Positions 18,159-28,121 of a stretch of 64,000 nucleotides of DNA are shown here, in pieces. How positions within the stretch are numbered: position 1 is the stretch's first letter; each line of letters starts with the position of its first letter. The notes below the pieces were generated by a model. It saw only the letters and a program-made list of their open reading frames with translations. It was not told the DNA's origin and did not search any database. The stretch is from Ferruginibacter sp. Lineage in GTDB: Bacteria; Bacteroidota; Bacteroidia; Chitinophagales; Chitinophagaceae. The stretch lies in the NCBI GenBank assembly GCA_014379625.1, contig JACMLJ010000046.1, positions 1 to 64,000 on the forward strand, given 5' to 3'. The translations under genes were made by a program, and so were the position numbers.

Positions 18159-18665
18159 TTATACGGCCCGGTTTTCGACAGAGCTTGTATTCCTGTTGCT
18201 TTTTTTATTATCTGCTTTTACCTTTTCCCAATATCTTTTTGCTACGAACAACATGCCGAAACTTTCCCCTTCATTTTTATCCAAATGCTTATGGTGCATT
18301 TTATGCGCCCAGCGTATCGTGCGTATATAAGTATTATTGCTGCGGGTAAAAAATTTAAACCGTTGATGAATGATCACTTCATGCACTACAAAATAGGCAA
18401 AGCCATACAATGCAATACCGGAGCCGATAGCCGCTACCCAATAAACATTAAACTGTATGCCCAACATGATACAAAGCCAGCAGGGTATGGCGAAAATGAG
18501 AAAAAAAGCGTCATTTTTTTCAAAAAACCCTTTTCCTTTTTTATGATGATCTTCGTGCAGGTACCACAAAAAGCCATGCATAACAAACCGATGGGTAAGC
18601 CACGTAATACCCTCCATAACGAAGAAGGTAATTAAACCAATCAATATAAAAAGTAGCGCACTCAT
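18159..18665 (-). CDS. crtZ: Beta-carotene hydroxylase, CrtZ-type
   Basis: His motifs HRFVMHG, HEDHHKKG, HEVIIHQRF, HKMHHKH. Confidence 0.9.
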   Translation of the reverse strand: MSALLFILIGLITFFVMEGITWLTHRFVMHGFLWYLHEDHHKKGKGFFEKNDAFFLIFAIPCWLCIMLGIQFNVYWVAAIGSGIALYGFAYFVVHEVIIHQRFKFFTRSNNTYIRTIRWAHKMHHKHLDKNEGESFGMLFVAKRYWEKVKADNKKSNRNTSSVENRAV

Positions 18666-18695
18666 AATATTAAATGTTGTATGCCTGGCTTAAAC

Positions 18696-19388
18696 TTAGT
18701 TTAAAAATGTTCGTAAAATCAAAAAAAACATAGCCTGTATTAGTAACAAATTTACGGCGAATTTGTTTTGCTTGTTGAACCGGCAGAAATGAAAGATCGT
18801 TAATAAAACCATACTGATTATGAACCAACTGATGTAGTTGTACAGCGGGATGCGCCCATCTCCATGCCAAAACCAAAACCCCAGTTTTATCGCTACGGGT
18901 TCCATCAGCCAGTCAAATGCAACTGCTAAGGTTGCCCCATCTACAATCACTGACATTACTTTTAGCAAAACCGGAGGTTCTTTAAAATCGGACGACCCCC
19001 TGTTAATGACTTTTAAAAGTAAGGTTTGCGTGCAAATACCGCAACAATAAATAATAATAAACCAGTTGATCCCAATTAGCAAAGGCACTTGTAACCATTG
19101 CACCCCCAAAACCCTGCCATAGCTATAATCGCCAAATAATAACCCGGTATTAACACCAGCTACTTCAGAAAAATAACCCATTACAACAACCAGGGCCATA
19201 AAAAGAAAGAAAGCAGCATTTTTTATTTGCTGGGTCCATAACAGTAATAAAAACGATAATAGCAAATTCAGCGGAGTAGACTGAACAAAGAAATGCCTAT
19301 CAAAAAAGAGAAGGCCTGCTATACCGATACAATGAAAAAAAATGGCAATCGCGGTTGCTATTTGATATCTTGATATTTTTTTTGTCAC
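18696..19388 (-). CDS. Carotenoid biosynthesis membrane protein (CruF/DUF422-like)
   Basis: GYFSEVAGVNTGLLFGDYSYGRVLGVQWLQVPLLIGINWFIIIY; cluster context. Confidence 0.85.
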   Translation of the reverse strand: MTKKISRYQIATAIAIFFHCIGIAGLLFFDRHFFVQSTPLNLLLSFLLLLWTQQIKNAAFFLFMALVVVMGYFSEVAGVNTGLLFGDYSYGRVLGVQWLQVPLLIGINWFIIIYCCGICTQTLLLKVINRGSSDFKEPPVLLKVMSVIVDGATLAVAFDWLMEPVAIKLGFWFWHGDGRIPLYNYISWFIISMVLLTIFHFCRFNKQNKFAVNLLLIQAMFFLILRTFLN

Positions 19389-19451
19389 AGGTTTATTTAA
19401 GATTTTAGCTACTGCGCACCGGTGACCCGATAGCAGGTTTACATCATTTGT

Positions 19452-20939
19452 TTAATGAACCCGGTTTATATTACTAGCCACCAGTTCACTTACAATTTTG
19501 GCGCTTTTCAGGCAAAGCGGAATTCCGCCGCCCGGGTGCACACTACCGCCGCAAAAATACAGGCCTTTTATACTATCCGTAAAGTTTGCATGCCTGAAGA
19601 AAGCTGCCAGTTTTGAGTTGGAACTGCTTCCATATAAAGAACCCATGTAAGAAGCAGTTTGTTCCTGTATCATTATCGGATCCAATGTATGTTCTGTTTC
19701 AATGAGGGACTCCACATCTTCTCCCAGTATCCGGTTTAATTTACTGATCACGTTCCTGCGAACCAACTCTTTCATGCCCGATTTGTTTTGCACCCAACCG
19801 GCGGGCGCATTTACCATCACAAACCAGTTTTCTTTTCCCTCCGGTGATTGGGTAGTTTCCATTTTGGAGTTAATATTAATATACACTGTTGGATCATCGC
19901 TTACTTGTTTTGTGTTGAATATGCAGTCGAATTCCTTTTTATAATTACCGCTAAAAAAAATATTATGTAATCCCAGTTGACTGAATTCTTTTTTTATACC
20001 CCAATAAAAAATGATGGCGCTGCTGCTGCGTTCCTGCTTTAATTCATTTGTTGCCCTGGTGGTATTGCGCAGTAAGTTTTTATAGGTAAAGTATACATCC
20101 GAATTACTGACTACTATATCGGTTAAAATATTCTGTTCACTTACTACAATCCCCCTGGCCCTTCCCTCGTGGTGAATGATTCGTTGTACGGGTGAATCAA
20201 AATGGAATTTAACGCCCTTATTCTTTGCCAGTTGAAACAATGCCCTGGTAATACTGATCATCCCGCCTTTCGGGTAAAAAGTTCCCTGGTTTTGTTCTAA
20301 GTGTGGAATTAAACTCATCATGGCCGGCGTTTTATAAGGACTGCTGCCATTATAGGTGGCAAAGCGGTTGAACAGTTGAACTGCCTCGGGTGAAGTAAAT
20401 TGCCGGGTATTATGTTTATTAAGGGATTGAAATATGTAGCGGAACTTTACTGCTGACAATGCTTTGCCAAGTCCTTTATGAAACCATGTTTTTCTTTGAT
20501 GAAGCGAATGATCTAAAAAAAAAGTGGCTGTATGCTCATACAGCTTTTTCGATTGCTGTAAATAACTGATAACTTTTTGCGGATCTTCGTTCAGTTGCTC
20601 TTTCATTTCCCGGGCAAAATCAGTTGATTTTGTATGTGCATGAACTATTTTGCCATTTTCAAAAAAATATTTACAGGCAATATCAACTGGATAAAAAGTG
20701 AAATAATTTTGAAGTGGTTCACCTGCCAAAGCAAATAATTCCTCCATATTTTGTGGCTGGGTAAACAGCGAAGGGCCAGCATCAAAGCGAAAGCCATCCT
20801 TTTCAAATGCAGACAATTTACCTCCGGGGTAATTATTTTTTTCATATACGTGCACATCATATCCCTTCAAAGCCAACCTGATCGAAACTGCCATACCCGC
20901 CACACCACTTCCAATAACAATTGCTTTTGAAGACTGCAT
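19452..20939 (-). CDS. CrtI/CrtD-type carotenoid desaturase
   Basis: VIGSGVAGMAVSIRLALKGYDVHVYEKNNYPGGKLS; YFCGGSVHPGGGIPLCLKSAKI. Confidence 0.92.
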   Translation of the reverse strand: MQSSKAIVIGSGVAGMAVSIRLALKGYDVHVYEKNNYPGGKLSAFEKDGFRFDAGPSLFTQPQNMEELFALAGEPLQNYFTFYPVDIACKYFFENGKIVHAHTKSTDFAREMKEQLNEDPQKVISYLQQSKKLYEHTATFFLDHSLHQRKTWFHKGLGKALSAVKFRYIFQSLNKHNTRQFTSPEAVQLFNRFATYNGSSPYKTPAMMSLIPHLEQNQGTFYPKGGMISITRALFQLAKNKGVKFHFDSPVQRIIHHEGRARGIVVSEQNILTDIVVSNSDVYFTYKNLLRNTTRATNELKQERSSSAIIFYWGIKKEFSQLGLHNIFFSGNYKKEFDCIFNTKQVSDDPTVYININSKMETTQSPEGKENWFVMVNAPAGWVQNKSGMKELVRRNVISKLNRILGEDVESLIETEHTLDPIMIQEQTASYMGSLYGSSSNSKLAAFFRHANFTDSIKGLYFCGGSVHPGGGIPLCLKSAKIVSELVASNINRVH

Positions 20940-21110
20940 AATTAGATTACATCAATGAATAAGCTATAATAAATTATTGTAGAACTTGTTGGAAATTAAA
21001 TCTTCGCTTCCCTTTTTCCGGCACTGGGCAAACCTGTTGACCTCCCGCAAATTTAAATTCCCAGGTTTTCAGTGCGCTTTCCAACCATTCAATTACCCTT
21101 ACAAACTTCT

Positions 21111-21635
21111 TTAAGGAGCTGGGTCAAGACTGGCAATATAAGCCTCTATTTTTGGAAAAGCTATTTTAAACCAGGCCGTGTATTTACCGGAATGAGACTG
21201 CAATGAATTTTTTATATCTTCTACCGGCTTAAAACAAAAGTCAGCAACCTCATCAGGGTTGGGAATTATTTTGCCGGCATATATTCCAATAAATACATGA
21301 TCAAATTCATATTCCGTTAACCCATTATCAAAGGGAGCGTTATAAATAAAATCAAATACTTTTTCCAGTGATGTGCTAAACCCCATTTCCTCCTGCAATC
21401 TTTTGTCTGCAGCCTCTAACGTATCCATGCCGGGTTGCGGATGGCTGCAGCAGGCATTGGTCCATAAACCGGCGCTATGGTATTTATTTGCCGCCCTTTT
21501 TTGTAATAACATTTCGCCTTTATCATTAAAAATAAAAACGCTGAAAGCCCTGTGTAGCAGGGCTTTTTGATGAACTTCAATTTTTTCCATCCTTCCAACC
21601 GGGTGATCTTTTTCATCCACTAAAATAACATCCAT
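21111..21635 (-). CDS. idi: Isopentenyl-diphosphate delta-isomerase
   Basis: HRAFSVFIFNDKGEMLLQKRAANKYHSAGLWTNACCSHPQPG. Confidence 0.95.
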   Translation of the reverse strand: MDVILVDEKDHPVGRMEKIEVHQKALLHRAFSVFIFNDKGEMLLQKRAANKYHSAGLWTNACCSHPQPGMDTLEAADKRLQEEMGFSTSLEKVFDFIYNAPFDNGLTEYEFDHVFIGIYAGKIIPNPDEVADFCFKPVEDIKNSLQSHSGKYTAWFKIAFPKIEAYIASLDPAP

Positions 21636-21647
21636 AAATATTTTTCT

Positions 21648-22484
21648 TTATAATAAATTTAACTGGCTTCGCAGGCTGGCCTTAGCCACTATTAACGCCT
21701 TTCCATAATTGGGAATCCGTATGCGTTGTTCTAAAATATTACAGGATTTTGTCTTCTTTATTTTTCTGAATAGCGTTAAATAATATTTGTAAGCTACATA
21801 AACACCAAACCTGGCCTTAACAGGTAAATGTAAAATCCCATCAAATGCATCTGCAAAGTCCCTGGCAATATCCGTTTCAATTTGTTTCTTCATGGATGGT
21901 GTAAAATTGTTAAAATCCACTTCCGGGAAATAGGTCCTGCTCAACTGTTCGTAATCTGCTTTTACGTCCCGCAAAAAATTAACTTTCTGAAATGCCGCAC
22001 CGAGTGATTGCGCACCTGGCTTTAATTTTTCATACATGATTTCGTTGCCTTCACAAAATACATAAAGGCACATAAGGCCTACTACTTCAGCACTTCCATA
22101 AATATACTCTTTATACCCATCGCTATTGTAGGTGGTTTTACTCAGATCCATTTCCATGCTTTTAAAAAAAGATTCGATCAGATCATTCGACACCTGGTAT
22201 TTATTTACCGTTAGCTGAAAACTGTGCAAAATGGGATTCAGGCTAATACCTCTTTCAATAGCTGAATAGGTTTCAATTTTAAATTCCGCCAGTAATACTT
22301 CTTTATTGTATTCATGAAAAGTATCTACAATTTCATCTGCAAAACGCACAAAGCCGTAAATATTGAAAATGGGTACCCTTAGATCGGGGTGCAATAATTT
22401 AATTGCGCTGCTGAAAGAAGTGCTATACATTTCAGTAGTAGCTTTACTACACTGCCTACTCAATTCATTAAAAAGGTTCATCAT
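21648..22484 (-). CDS. crtB: Phytoene/squalene synthase
   Basis: YGFVRFADEIVDTF; FQKVNFLRDVKADY. Confidence 0.93.
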   Translation of the reverse strand: MMNLFNELSRQCSKATTEMYSTSFSSAIKLLHPDLRVPIFNIYGFVRFADEIVDTFHEYNKEVLLAEFKIETYSAIERGISLNPILHSFQLTVNKYQVSNDLIESFFKSMEMDLSKTTYNSDGYKEYIYGSAEVVGLMCLYVFCEGNEIMYEKLKPGAQSLGAAFQKVNFLRDVKADYEQLSRTYFPEVDFNNFTPSMKKQIETDIARDFADAFDGILHLPVKARFGVYVAYKYYLTLFRKIKKTKSCNILEQRIRIPNYGKALIVAKASLRSQLNLL

Positions 22485-22556
22485 TTTTTTTGCTTATTAA
22501 TTTGCCATCTGATTAGTTATACCAATAATTTCCGATGCTACTTTTTTATGTCTTAG

Positions 22557-24092
22557 CTAATTTTTAGCAAAATGCTTTACCAGCTCTTTAGCTACCACTT
22601 CTCCACTGATGAGGCTGGGTGGCACCCCGGGACCAGGTACTGTCAACTGACCTGTATAAAACAAATTTGCAATTTTTTTACTGCGTAATCCCGGTTTTAA
22701 AATAGCTGTTTGCAACAAGGTATTCGCCAAACCATAGGCATTTCCTTTAAACGAATTAAAATCACTTTTAAAGTTGCTTACAGAATAAGATTTCTTGTAA
22801 ATTATAAAATCTTTTACAGATTGAGCGATCTTGTTTTCAAAACGCGCTAAAATCATTTCAAAATATTTATCCCTTAATTCTTCGGTATCTCCTTCCAGGC
22901 CACTTGCAACAGGGATTAGAAAAAATAAATTCTCACATCCTTCAGGAGCTACCGTTGTATCCGTTACTGAACTTGCACAAACATAAAACAATGGCGATGA
23001 AGGCCATCGGGGGCTTGTATAGATCTCTTTGCCATGAATATCAAAACTTACATCAAAAAATAAAGTATGGTGCAACAGGTTTGATAATTTTTTTTTCAGC
23101 CCTACATAATACAGCAGGCAACTCGGGGCCATAATCCTTTTATCCCAGTATTTTTCGGTATAGCTTCTATATTCCGGAGGCAAAAGTTTTGATTCTATAA
23201 AATGATAATCTGCTCCACCGATCACTGCATCTGCATCAAAAGATCGGGTGGTTGATAACTGATCCTGGTTAAATGAATTTGCATCATTTACAGGTACCGG
23301 TTTGTTAGGCCTTGTGATTACTTTTGTTGCCAGGCCTTTGTCAATTTTTATTTCTGTTACATCATGATTAAAATAAAATTTTACCCCCAGTTCTTTAGCC
23401 AGGTTTGTCATTGCTTCCACAATTTTATACATACCACCCTGCGGATACCAGGTACCCAGTTTTATGTCAGCGTAATTCATCAGGCTATATAAAGCCGGGG
23501 TATGTTGAGGTAAAGCGCCTAAAAACAATACCGGAAACTCCAGCAACTCCCTCAATTTTGAATTTTTAAAATGCTTGCCTACATGGCTCTTCATAGAATT
23601 AAAAACATCTAATTTAAATACGCCCATAACCAGCTCCCAATCAGCAAATTCCAGTAAGGATTGTCCGGGTTTGTGCACTAATTTATTGATACCTACTTCA
23701 TATTTATAAGCTGCTTCCTGTATAAATTTATCCAGCATCACACCACTACCGGGCTCGGTTTTCTCAAAAAGACTTTTCAATTCGTCATAGTCAGCCGGTA
23801 TATCCATCGCATCATCGGGCCAGTAAATTCTGTAAGAAGGATCTAACCTGGATAATCCGTAATAATCCGCAACATTTTTACCAAAACAATTGAAAAATCT
23901 TTCAAATACCGCTGGCATCCAGTACCAGCTTGGACCCATATCAAAAGTGAAACCTTGTTCGACTAATTGCCTGGCCCTTCCACCGCTTGTATCATGCTTT
24001 TCCAGCACAGAAACATCCCATCCAGCTTTAGCCATAAAAGAAGCGGCGGACAGCCCGGCAAATCCACTACCTATGATTACTACTTTTTTCAA
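22557..24092 (-). CDS. crtI: Phytoene desaturase
   Basis: VVIIGSGFAGLSAASFMAKAGWDVSVLEKHDTSGGRAR; YTGQLTVPGPGVPPSLISGEVVA. Confidence 0.95.
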   Translation of the reverse strand: MKKVVIIGSGFAGLSAASFMAKAGWDVSVLEKHDTSGGRARQLVEQGFTFDMGPSWYWMPAVFERFFNCFGKNVADYYGLSRLDPSYRIYWPDDAMDIPADYDELKSLFEKTEPGSGVMLDKFIQEAAYKYEVGINKLVHKPGQSLLEFADWELVMGVFKLDVFNSMKSHVGKHFKNSKLRELLEFPVLFLGALPQHTPALYSLMNYADIKLGTWYPQGGMYKIVEAMTNLAKELGVKFYFNHDVTEIKIDKGLATKVITRPNKPVPVNDANSFNQDQLSTTRSFDADAVIGGADYHFIESKLLPPEYRSYTEKYWDKRIMAPSCLLYYVGLKKKLSNLLHHTLFFDVSFDIHGKEIYTSPRWPSSPLFYVCASSVTDTTVAPEGCENLFFLIPVASGLEGDTEELRDKYFEMILARFENKIAQSVKDFIIYKKSYSVSNFKSDFNSFKGNAYGLANTLLQTAILKPGLRSKKIANLFYTGQLTVPGPGVPPSLISGEVVAKELVKHFAKN

Positions 24093-24247
24093 GAACCGAA
24101 AATAAGGTTATTGGTGTTTATAAACAGAACAAATAATATATGCATTAAATAATAGTATGTTGTATTAAAATAAAGGCCAATTTGAGAATCGAGATTCATT
24201 TAATATTGAGTATTGCCAACTCACTAAGCTCCATTTGCGGTCCAACT

Positions 24248-24787
24248 CTAATAACGGTTAAGCTGTTCTTTTAATAATTTGCGGGCAAAATGTATGCGGC
24301 TCTTAATTGTTCCCAACGGTTCTGTCAGCATACCGGCTATTTCATGATATTTGTAACCTTCAAAATACAACATAAAAGGATTGCGGAAAATTTCCGGAAG
24401 CTTATGAATAGCAACCTGGATATCTTTCATTTTTAATGCCCCTTCGGCTGCGTTAGTGGTGGTTACCTGGTTATAATTTAGCAAAAACTCATTGGGTGTA
24501 CTGTCAAAAATGGTGTTTTGCTTTGCTTTGCGGCGATAATTATTGATAAATATATTGCGCATGATGGTGTACAACCACGCCTTGATATTAGTTCCCACAT
24601 TGTATTTTTCTTTATTGGCAAGTGCCCTGTACATTGTTTCCTGGAGTAAGTCTTTCGCTACTTCGTGATCTCTTGTTAACGTAACCGCAAAAGGTTTTAA
24701 AAATTCGGCATTATTTAATAAAAGCTGATCGAAATTGACAGTTGACATAACAATGTGTTTAATTTTGTATACGGTAAAGCTAAACAA
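24248..24787 (-). CDS. ECF-type RNA polymerase sigma factor
   Basis: DLLQETMYRALANKEKYNVGTNIKAWLYTIMRNIFINNYRR; region 4 YHEIAGMLTEPLGTIKSRIHFARKLL. Confidence 0.92.
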   Translation of the reverse strand: MFSFTVYKIKHIVMSTVNFDQLLLNNAEFLKPFAVTLTRDHEVAKDLLQETMYRALANKEKYNVGTNIKAWLYTIMRNIFINNYRRKAKQNTIFDSTPNEFLLNYNQVTTTNAAEGALKMKDIQVAIHKLPEIFRNPFMLYFEGYKYHEIAGMLTEPLGTIKSRIHFARKLLKEQLNRY

Positions 24788-25046
24788 ATAGTTTTATAAA
24801 TTCAAGATAAATGTTTATTATTTTTTGTTAAACATTAAACATACTGTAATCCAGTATTTTATACAACTGCTTTTTAATATCGGATAAAAAATGAAGGGAG
24901 TAACCTGTCCTGGCAAAAAAACCAAATGGTAATTTACGATAATACGAATATGAAGGGGCTGTAGTAAACCTGCACCCGCGGCCATCTGGTGTTTCTTCTG
25001 CCTTCCGGCAACAGGGAAATAAACAAAATTACAATTTTAATTTGCA

Positions 25047-25925
25047 TTAGAGGGCCGACACAAATTCCATTACTTCAGAAAAGGATTTTTTGAAATTAAT
25101 ATGCTGAGGAATTTTTCTTTCATAGGATTGTGTCAACAGACCGGAAATAATAATGGGTGTTCCGGCAAATTTTTTGGTGATGGATAGAATAAATTTATCA
25201 AAATTGAAATTATGGCCCACTGAAGTAAGGTGTGAGTATAAAAAATTGGGCTTTTTTAAGTTTACCACATACTCCACATCGTGTAACGGTACATTAGCCC
25301 CAAGATATATGGTTGACACCCCCCTGCTTTTTAATAAATAATACATAAACAGCATTCCCAATTCATGGTATTCGCCTTCAGGCAAAAAAAGCAAAATGGT
25401 TTTATTTACCTTCAGCGAAGTAGAAACGCTTTCGATACCGACGATCAGTTTTTGCCGGATGATATTACTTACAAGGTGTTCCTGAGCCGGATTGATGTGG
25501 TTAGTAACCCAGAGGATACCAATTTTTTCCATAAAAGGAAAAATGATCTGTATAATAGTTCTTTCAATACCCCTTGATCGAATATAATTATCCAGGATAT
25601 CCTCGAGCTTTTCTACATTAAGGTCAACCATGCATTGAATTAACTCGTTAACAATTCTTTCCTGCTGGGCTTCCAATTGAGTAAGGGAAAGTATTTTATC
25701 TCTTACTTCCTCCTCTTTCATTTTATCAATATGAGATATTTTAAATCCATATTTATTAAGCAATGCTATATTGAGCACCTTTTTTAATTCCTCATTACTG
25801 TAATAGCGGATATTGGTACCTGTTCTGCCTGGCTTCAGAAATTGATAACGCTGCTCCCAGATCCTGATAGTGTGGGCTTTGATACCTGATAAATTTTCGA
25901 GGTCCTTTATTGTAAATGAGTCCAT
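25047..25925 (-). CDS. MerR-family regulator with B12-binding domain (CarH/LitR-like)
   Basis: MerR HTH HTIRIWEQRYQFLKPGRTGTNIRYYS; W-x9-EH (WVTNHINPAQEH); E-x-H-x-x-G (EYHELG). Confidence 0.88.
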   Translation of the reverse strand: MDSFTIKDLENLSGIKAHTIRIWEQRYQFLKPGRTGTNIRYYSNEELKKVLNIALLNKYGFKISHIDKMKEEEVRDKILSLTQLEAQQERIVNELIQCMVDLNVEKLEDILDNYIRSRGIERTIIQIIFPFMEKIGILWVTNHINPAQEHLVSNIIRQKLIVGIESVSTSLKVNKTILLFLPEGEYHELGMLFMYYLLKSRGVSTIYLGANVPLHDVEYVVNLKKPNFLYSHLTSVGHNFNFDKFILSITKKFAGTPIIISGLLTQSYERKIPQHINFKKSFSEVMEFVSAL

Positions 25926-26158
25926 TAAATTAATTTATAAAGTCTATTACAATCTTCAACAATGTTTGTTTAAAATTATGATTTAAAAGATTAACAGAAA
26001 AGTCTCCCCGCCCGCTAAAGAACTGTTCTTAGACCACCCGTTCTATTTGTTTACCAATGATGCCAAAAATTAAAGGCAGCATTTCAGCACATAATAATAA
26101 TCTAAAAAGATGAAATTTAATTTTGTGAGGTATGCATTAACGTAACCAACATGGTAAT

Positions 26159-28000
26159 TTAGAGCAAATAATTTTTTTTGTACCATATTTCCATACTCAT
26201 CAAAGTCCATAATATTTTCGCCCTTTTTTCGCCAGATATTTTGGCGGTAGCGTTCAATAAGGAATCGATGAACCCTTTATCAATCAACTGCCGTGAAAGG
26301 GCAGTTGGAGCGCCAACATAATCAAAAACAATTTCCTTCAACTCATGTTCCACCCAATTTTTCAGGGGAATTTCAAATCCGCGTTTTGGCTGATTGATCA
26401 GTACTGCGGGTAAATATTTTTTAGCCAGTTGCCTTAATAAATATTTGGTACTGCCTCCCTTTATTTTATAGGCGTCATTCATGGCCGGCGAATATTCCAT
26501 TAATTCCTTACATAAAAAAGGGCTCCTGCCTTCCAAAGAATTGGCCATATTGGCAATGTCCATTTTTACCAGGAGCTGGCTGAATAAAGTAGCATTAAAA
26601 TCCATATTCATCAACTTCTTCAAACCGCTGATATCTGCATGTACGATTTCATTAAAATCATCCCGCATCACTTTCAGGTAATCGTAAGATGGATGAATAA
26701 TATACCGCTCAACATCCTCCATAATATCAACCCCGGCTGATAAATAAATTTCCAGGTTTTCTTTTGATGCCAGTGAAACGAGCCTGTACAAATAATTATA
26801 GTTCGATTTTTTGCTGTGAGCAGGTGGAAGAATAGTTTTTAAAAAGATGGCGGATTTCTTTAGCGTCCTGTTTGTTTTAAAAAAATCGTATTGCGCAAAT
26901 GGCACATACCTGCGGTAACCTCCAAACAACTCGTCAGCCCCATCACCATTTAATATTACGGTAAGGTGTTTTTTTGCGGCTGCGCTTACATAATAACTGG
27001 GTATTGCCGAACTGTCAAAAAATGGTTCCCCGTAATTCCCGATGATGCTTTCCAGGTCATTTTTAAGCGTATCAAAACTGATTTTTATTTCGGTATGAGC
27101 GGTATGATATTTTTCGGCCACCAATTTCGCCAACGGGGCTTCATCATATTCCCCATCAAAAGAAACGGTAAATGTTTTCAATGAATGATTATATGCGCTG
27201 GCTATGGCGGTTGTTAACCCGCTGTCAATGCCACCGCTTAAAAAACTACCCACTTCCAGATCGGAAGACTCCACCCTTCTTTTTACACCGACGTGTAAAA
27301 AGTTGTCCACTTTTTCAAGGCTTTCCTCAAAACTGTCGTTGTTGGGTTGTTTGTAAAAATCATTAATATTCCACCAGCATTTTTCTTTGATGTCGAGCGT
27401 GGTACAATCAATTACTATAAAGCTTCCTGCAGGTAATTCATGCACATTTTTATAGGGGGTGAGTCGTTTGTAAAAAGAACCCAGGCGCAGGTAATGATAA
27501 AAATTATCTATGTTCATTTGCAAAGGCAGCAGGGACTTTATACAGTTTAACTCGCTTGCGAAAACTATTTTTTCGCTATCCGCATAATAATAAAGCGGCT
27601 TTTTACCAGCGCGGTCGCGGGCAATAAAAATTGTTTTTTCCCTGCTGTCGTAAATGGCGAAAGCGAACATGCCATCCAGGTAGTTTAAAAAATCAACGCC
27701 ATACCTGCGATACAACAGTAAAAGGGTTTCTGTGTCGGAGGATGTTTTACCGGATATGCCGAGTTGGTTTCGTATCTCCTGGTGGTTGTAAATTTCGCCA
27801 TTAAAGATAATGGTGAAGCGATCATCCAGGTGCATCGGTTGCTTACCGCCGTCAATATCAAGTATGGCTAAGCGCAAATGATACAAATCAACATTGTCTT
27901 CCATAAAACTATGCTGTTCATCAGGTCCGCGATGCAGCATGCTATCATCAATTGCCCGGTAAGATAATTTAAAATTTACAGCGCCCGCAATGCCACACAT
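26159..28000 (-). CDS. asnB: Asparagine synthase (glutamine-hydrolysing)
   Basis: MCGIAGAVN; LHRGPDEQ; SFLSGGIDSGL. Confidence 0.93.
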   Translation of the reverse strand: MCGIAGAVNFKLSYRAIDDSMLHRGPDEQHSFMEDNVDLYHLRLAILDIDGGKQPMHLDDRFTIIFNGEIYNHQEIRNQLGISGKTSSDTETLLLLYRRYGVDFLNYLDGMFAFAIYDSREKTIFIARDRAGKKPLYYYADSEKIVFASELNCIKSLLPLQMNIDNFYHYLRLGSFYKRLTPYKNVHELPAGSFIVIDCTTLDIKEKCWWNINDFYKQPNNDSFEESLEKVDNFLHVGVKRRVESSDLEVGSFLSGGIDSGLTTAIASAYNHSLKTFTVSFDGEYDEAPLAKLVAEKYHTAHTEIKISFDTLKNDLESIIGNYGEPFFDSSAIPSYYVSAAAKKHLTVILNGDGADELFGGYRRYVPFAQYDFFKTNRTLKKSAIFLKTILPPAHSKKSNYNYLYRLVSLASKENLEIYLSAGVDIMEDVERYIIHPSYDYLKVMRDDFNEIVHADISGLKKLMNMDFNATLFSQLLVKMDIANMANSLEGRSPFLCKELMEYSPAMNDAYKIKGGSTKYLLRQLAKKYLPAVLINQPKRGFEIPLKNWVEHELKEIVFDYVGAPTALSRQLIDKGFIDSLLNATAKISGEKRAKILWTLMSMEIWYKKNYLL

Positions 28001-28121
28001 ATAATGTTATCTTTGATTGGAGCAAAATAACTGCATATTATTCAATGGCAGTAATATTTCAGAATAAATTTGCCCGAATACTTCTTCACCAACAATATTA
28101 TTTTTTTGATTTTAGAAAAGG

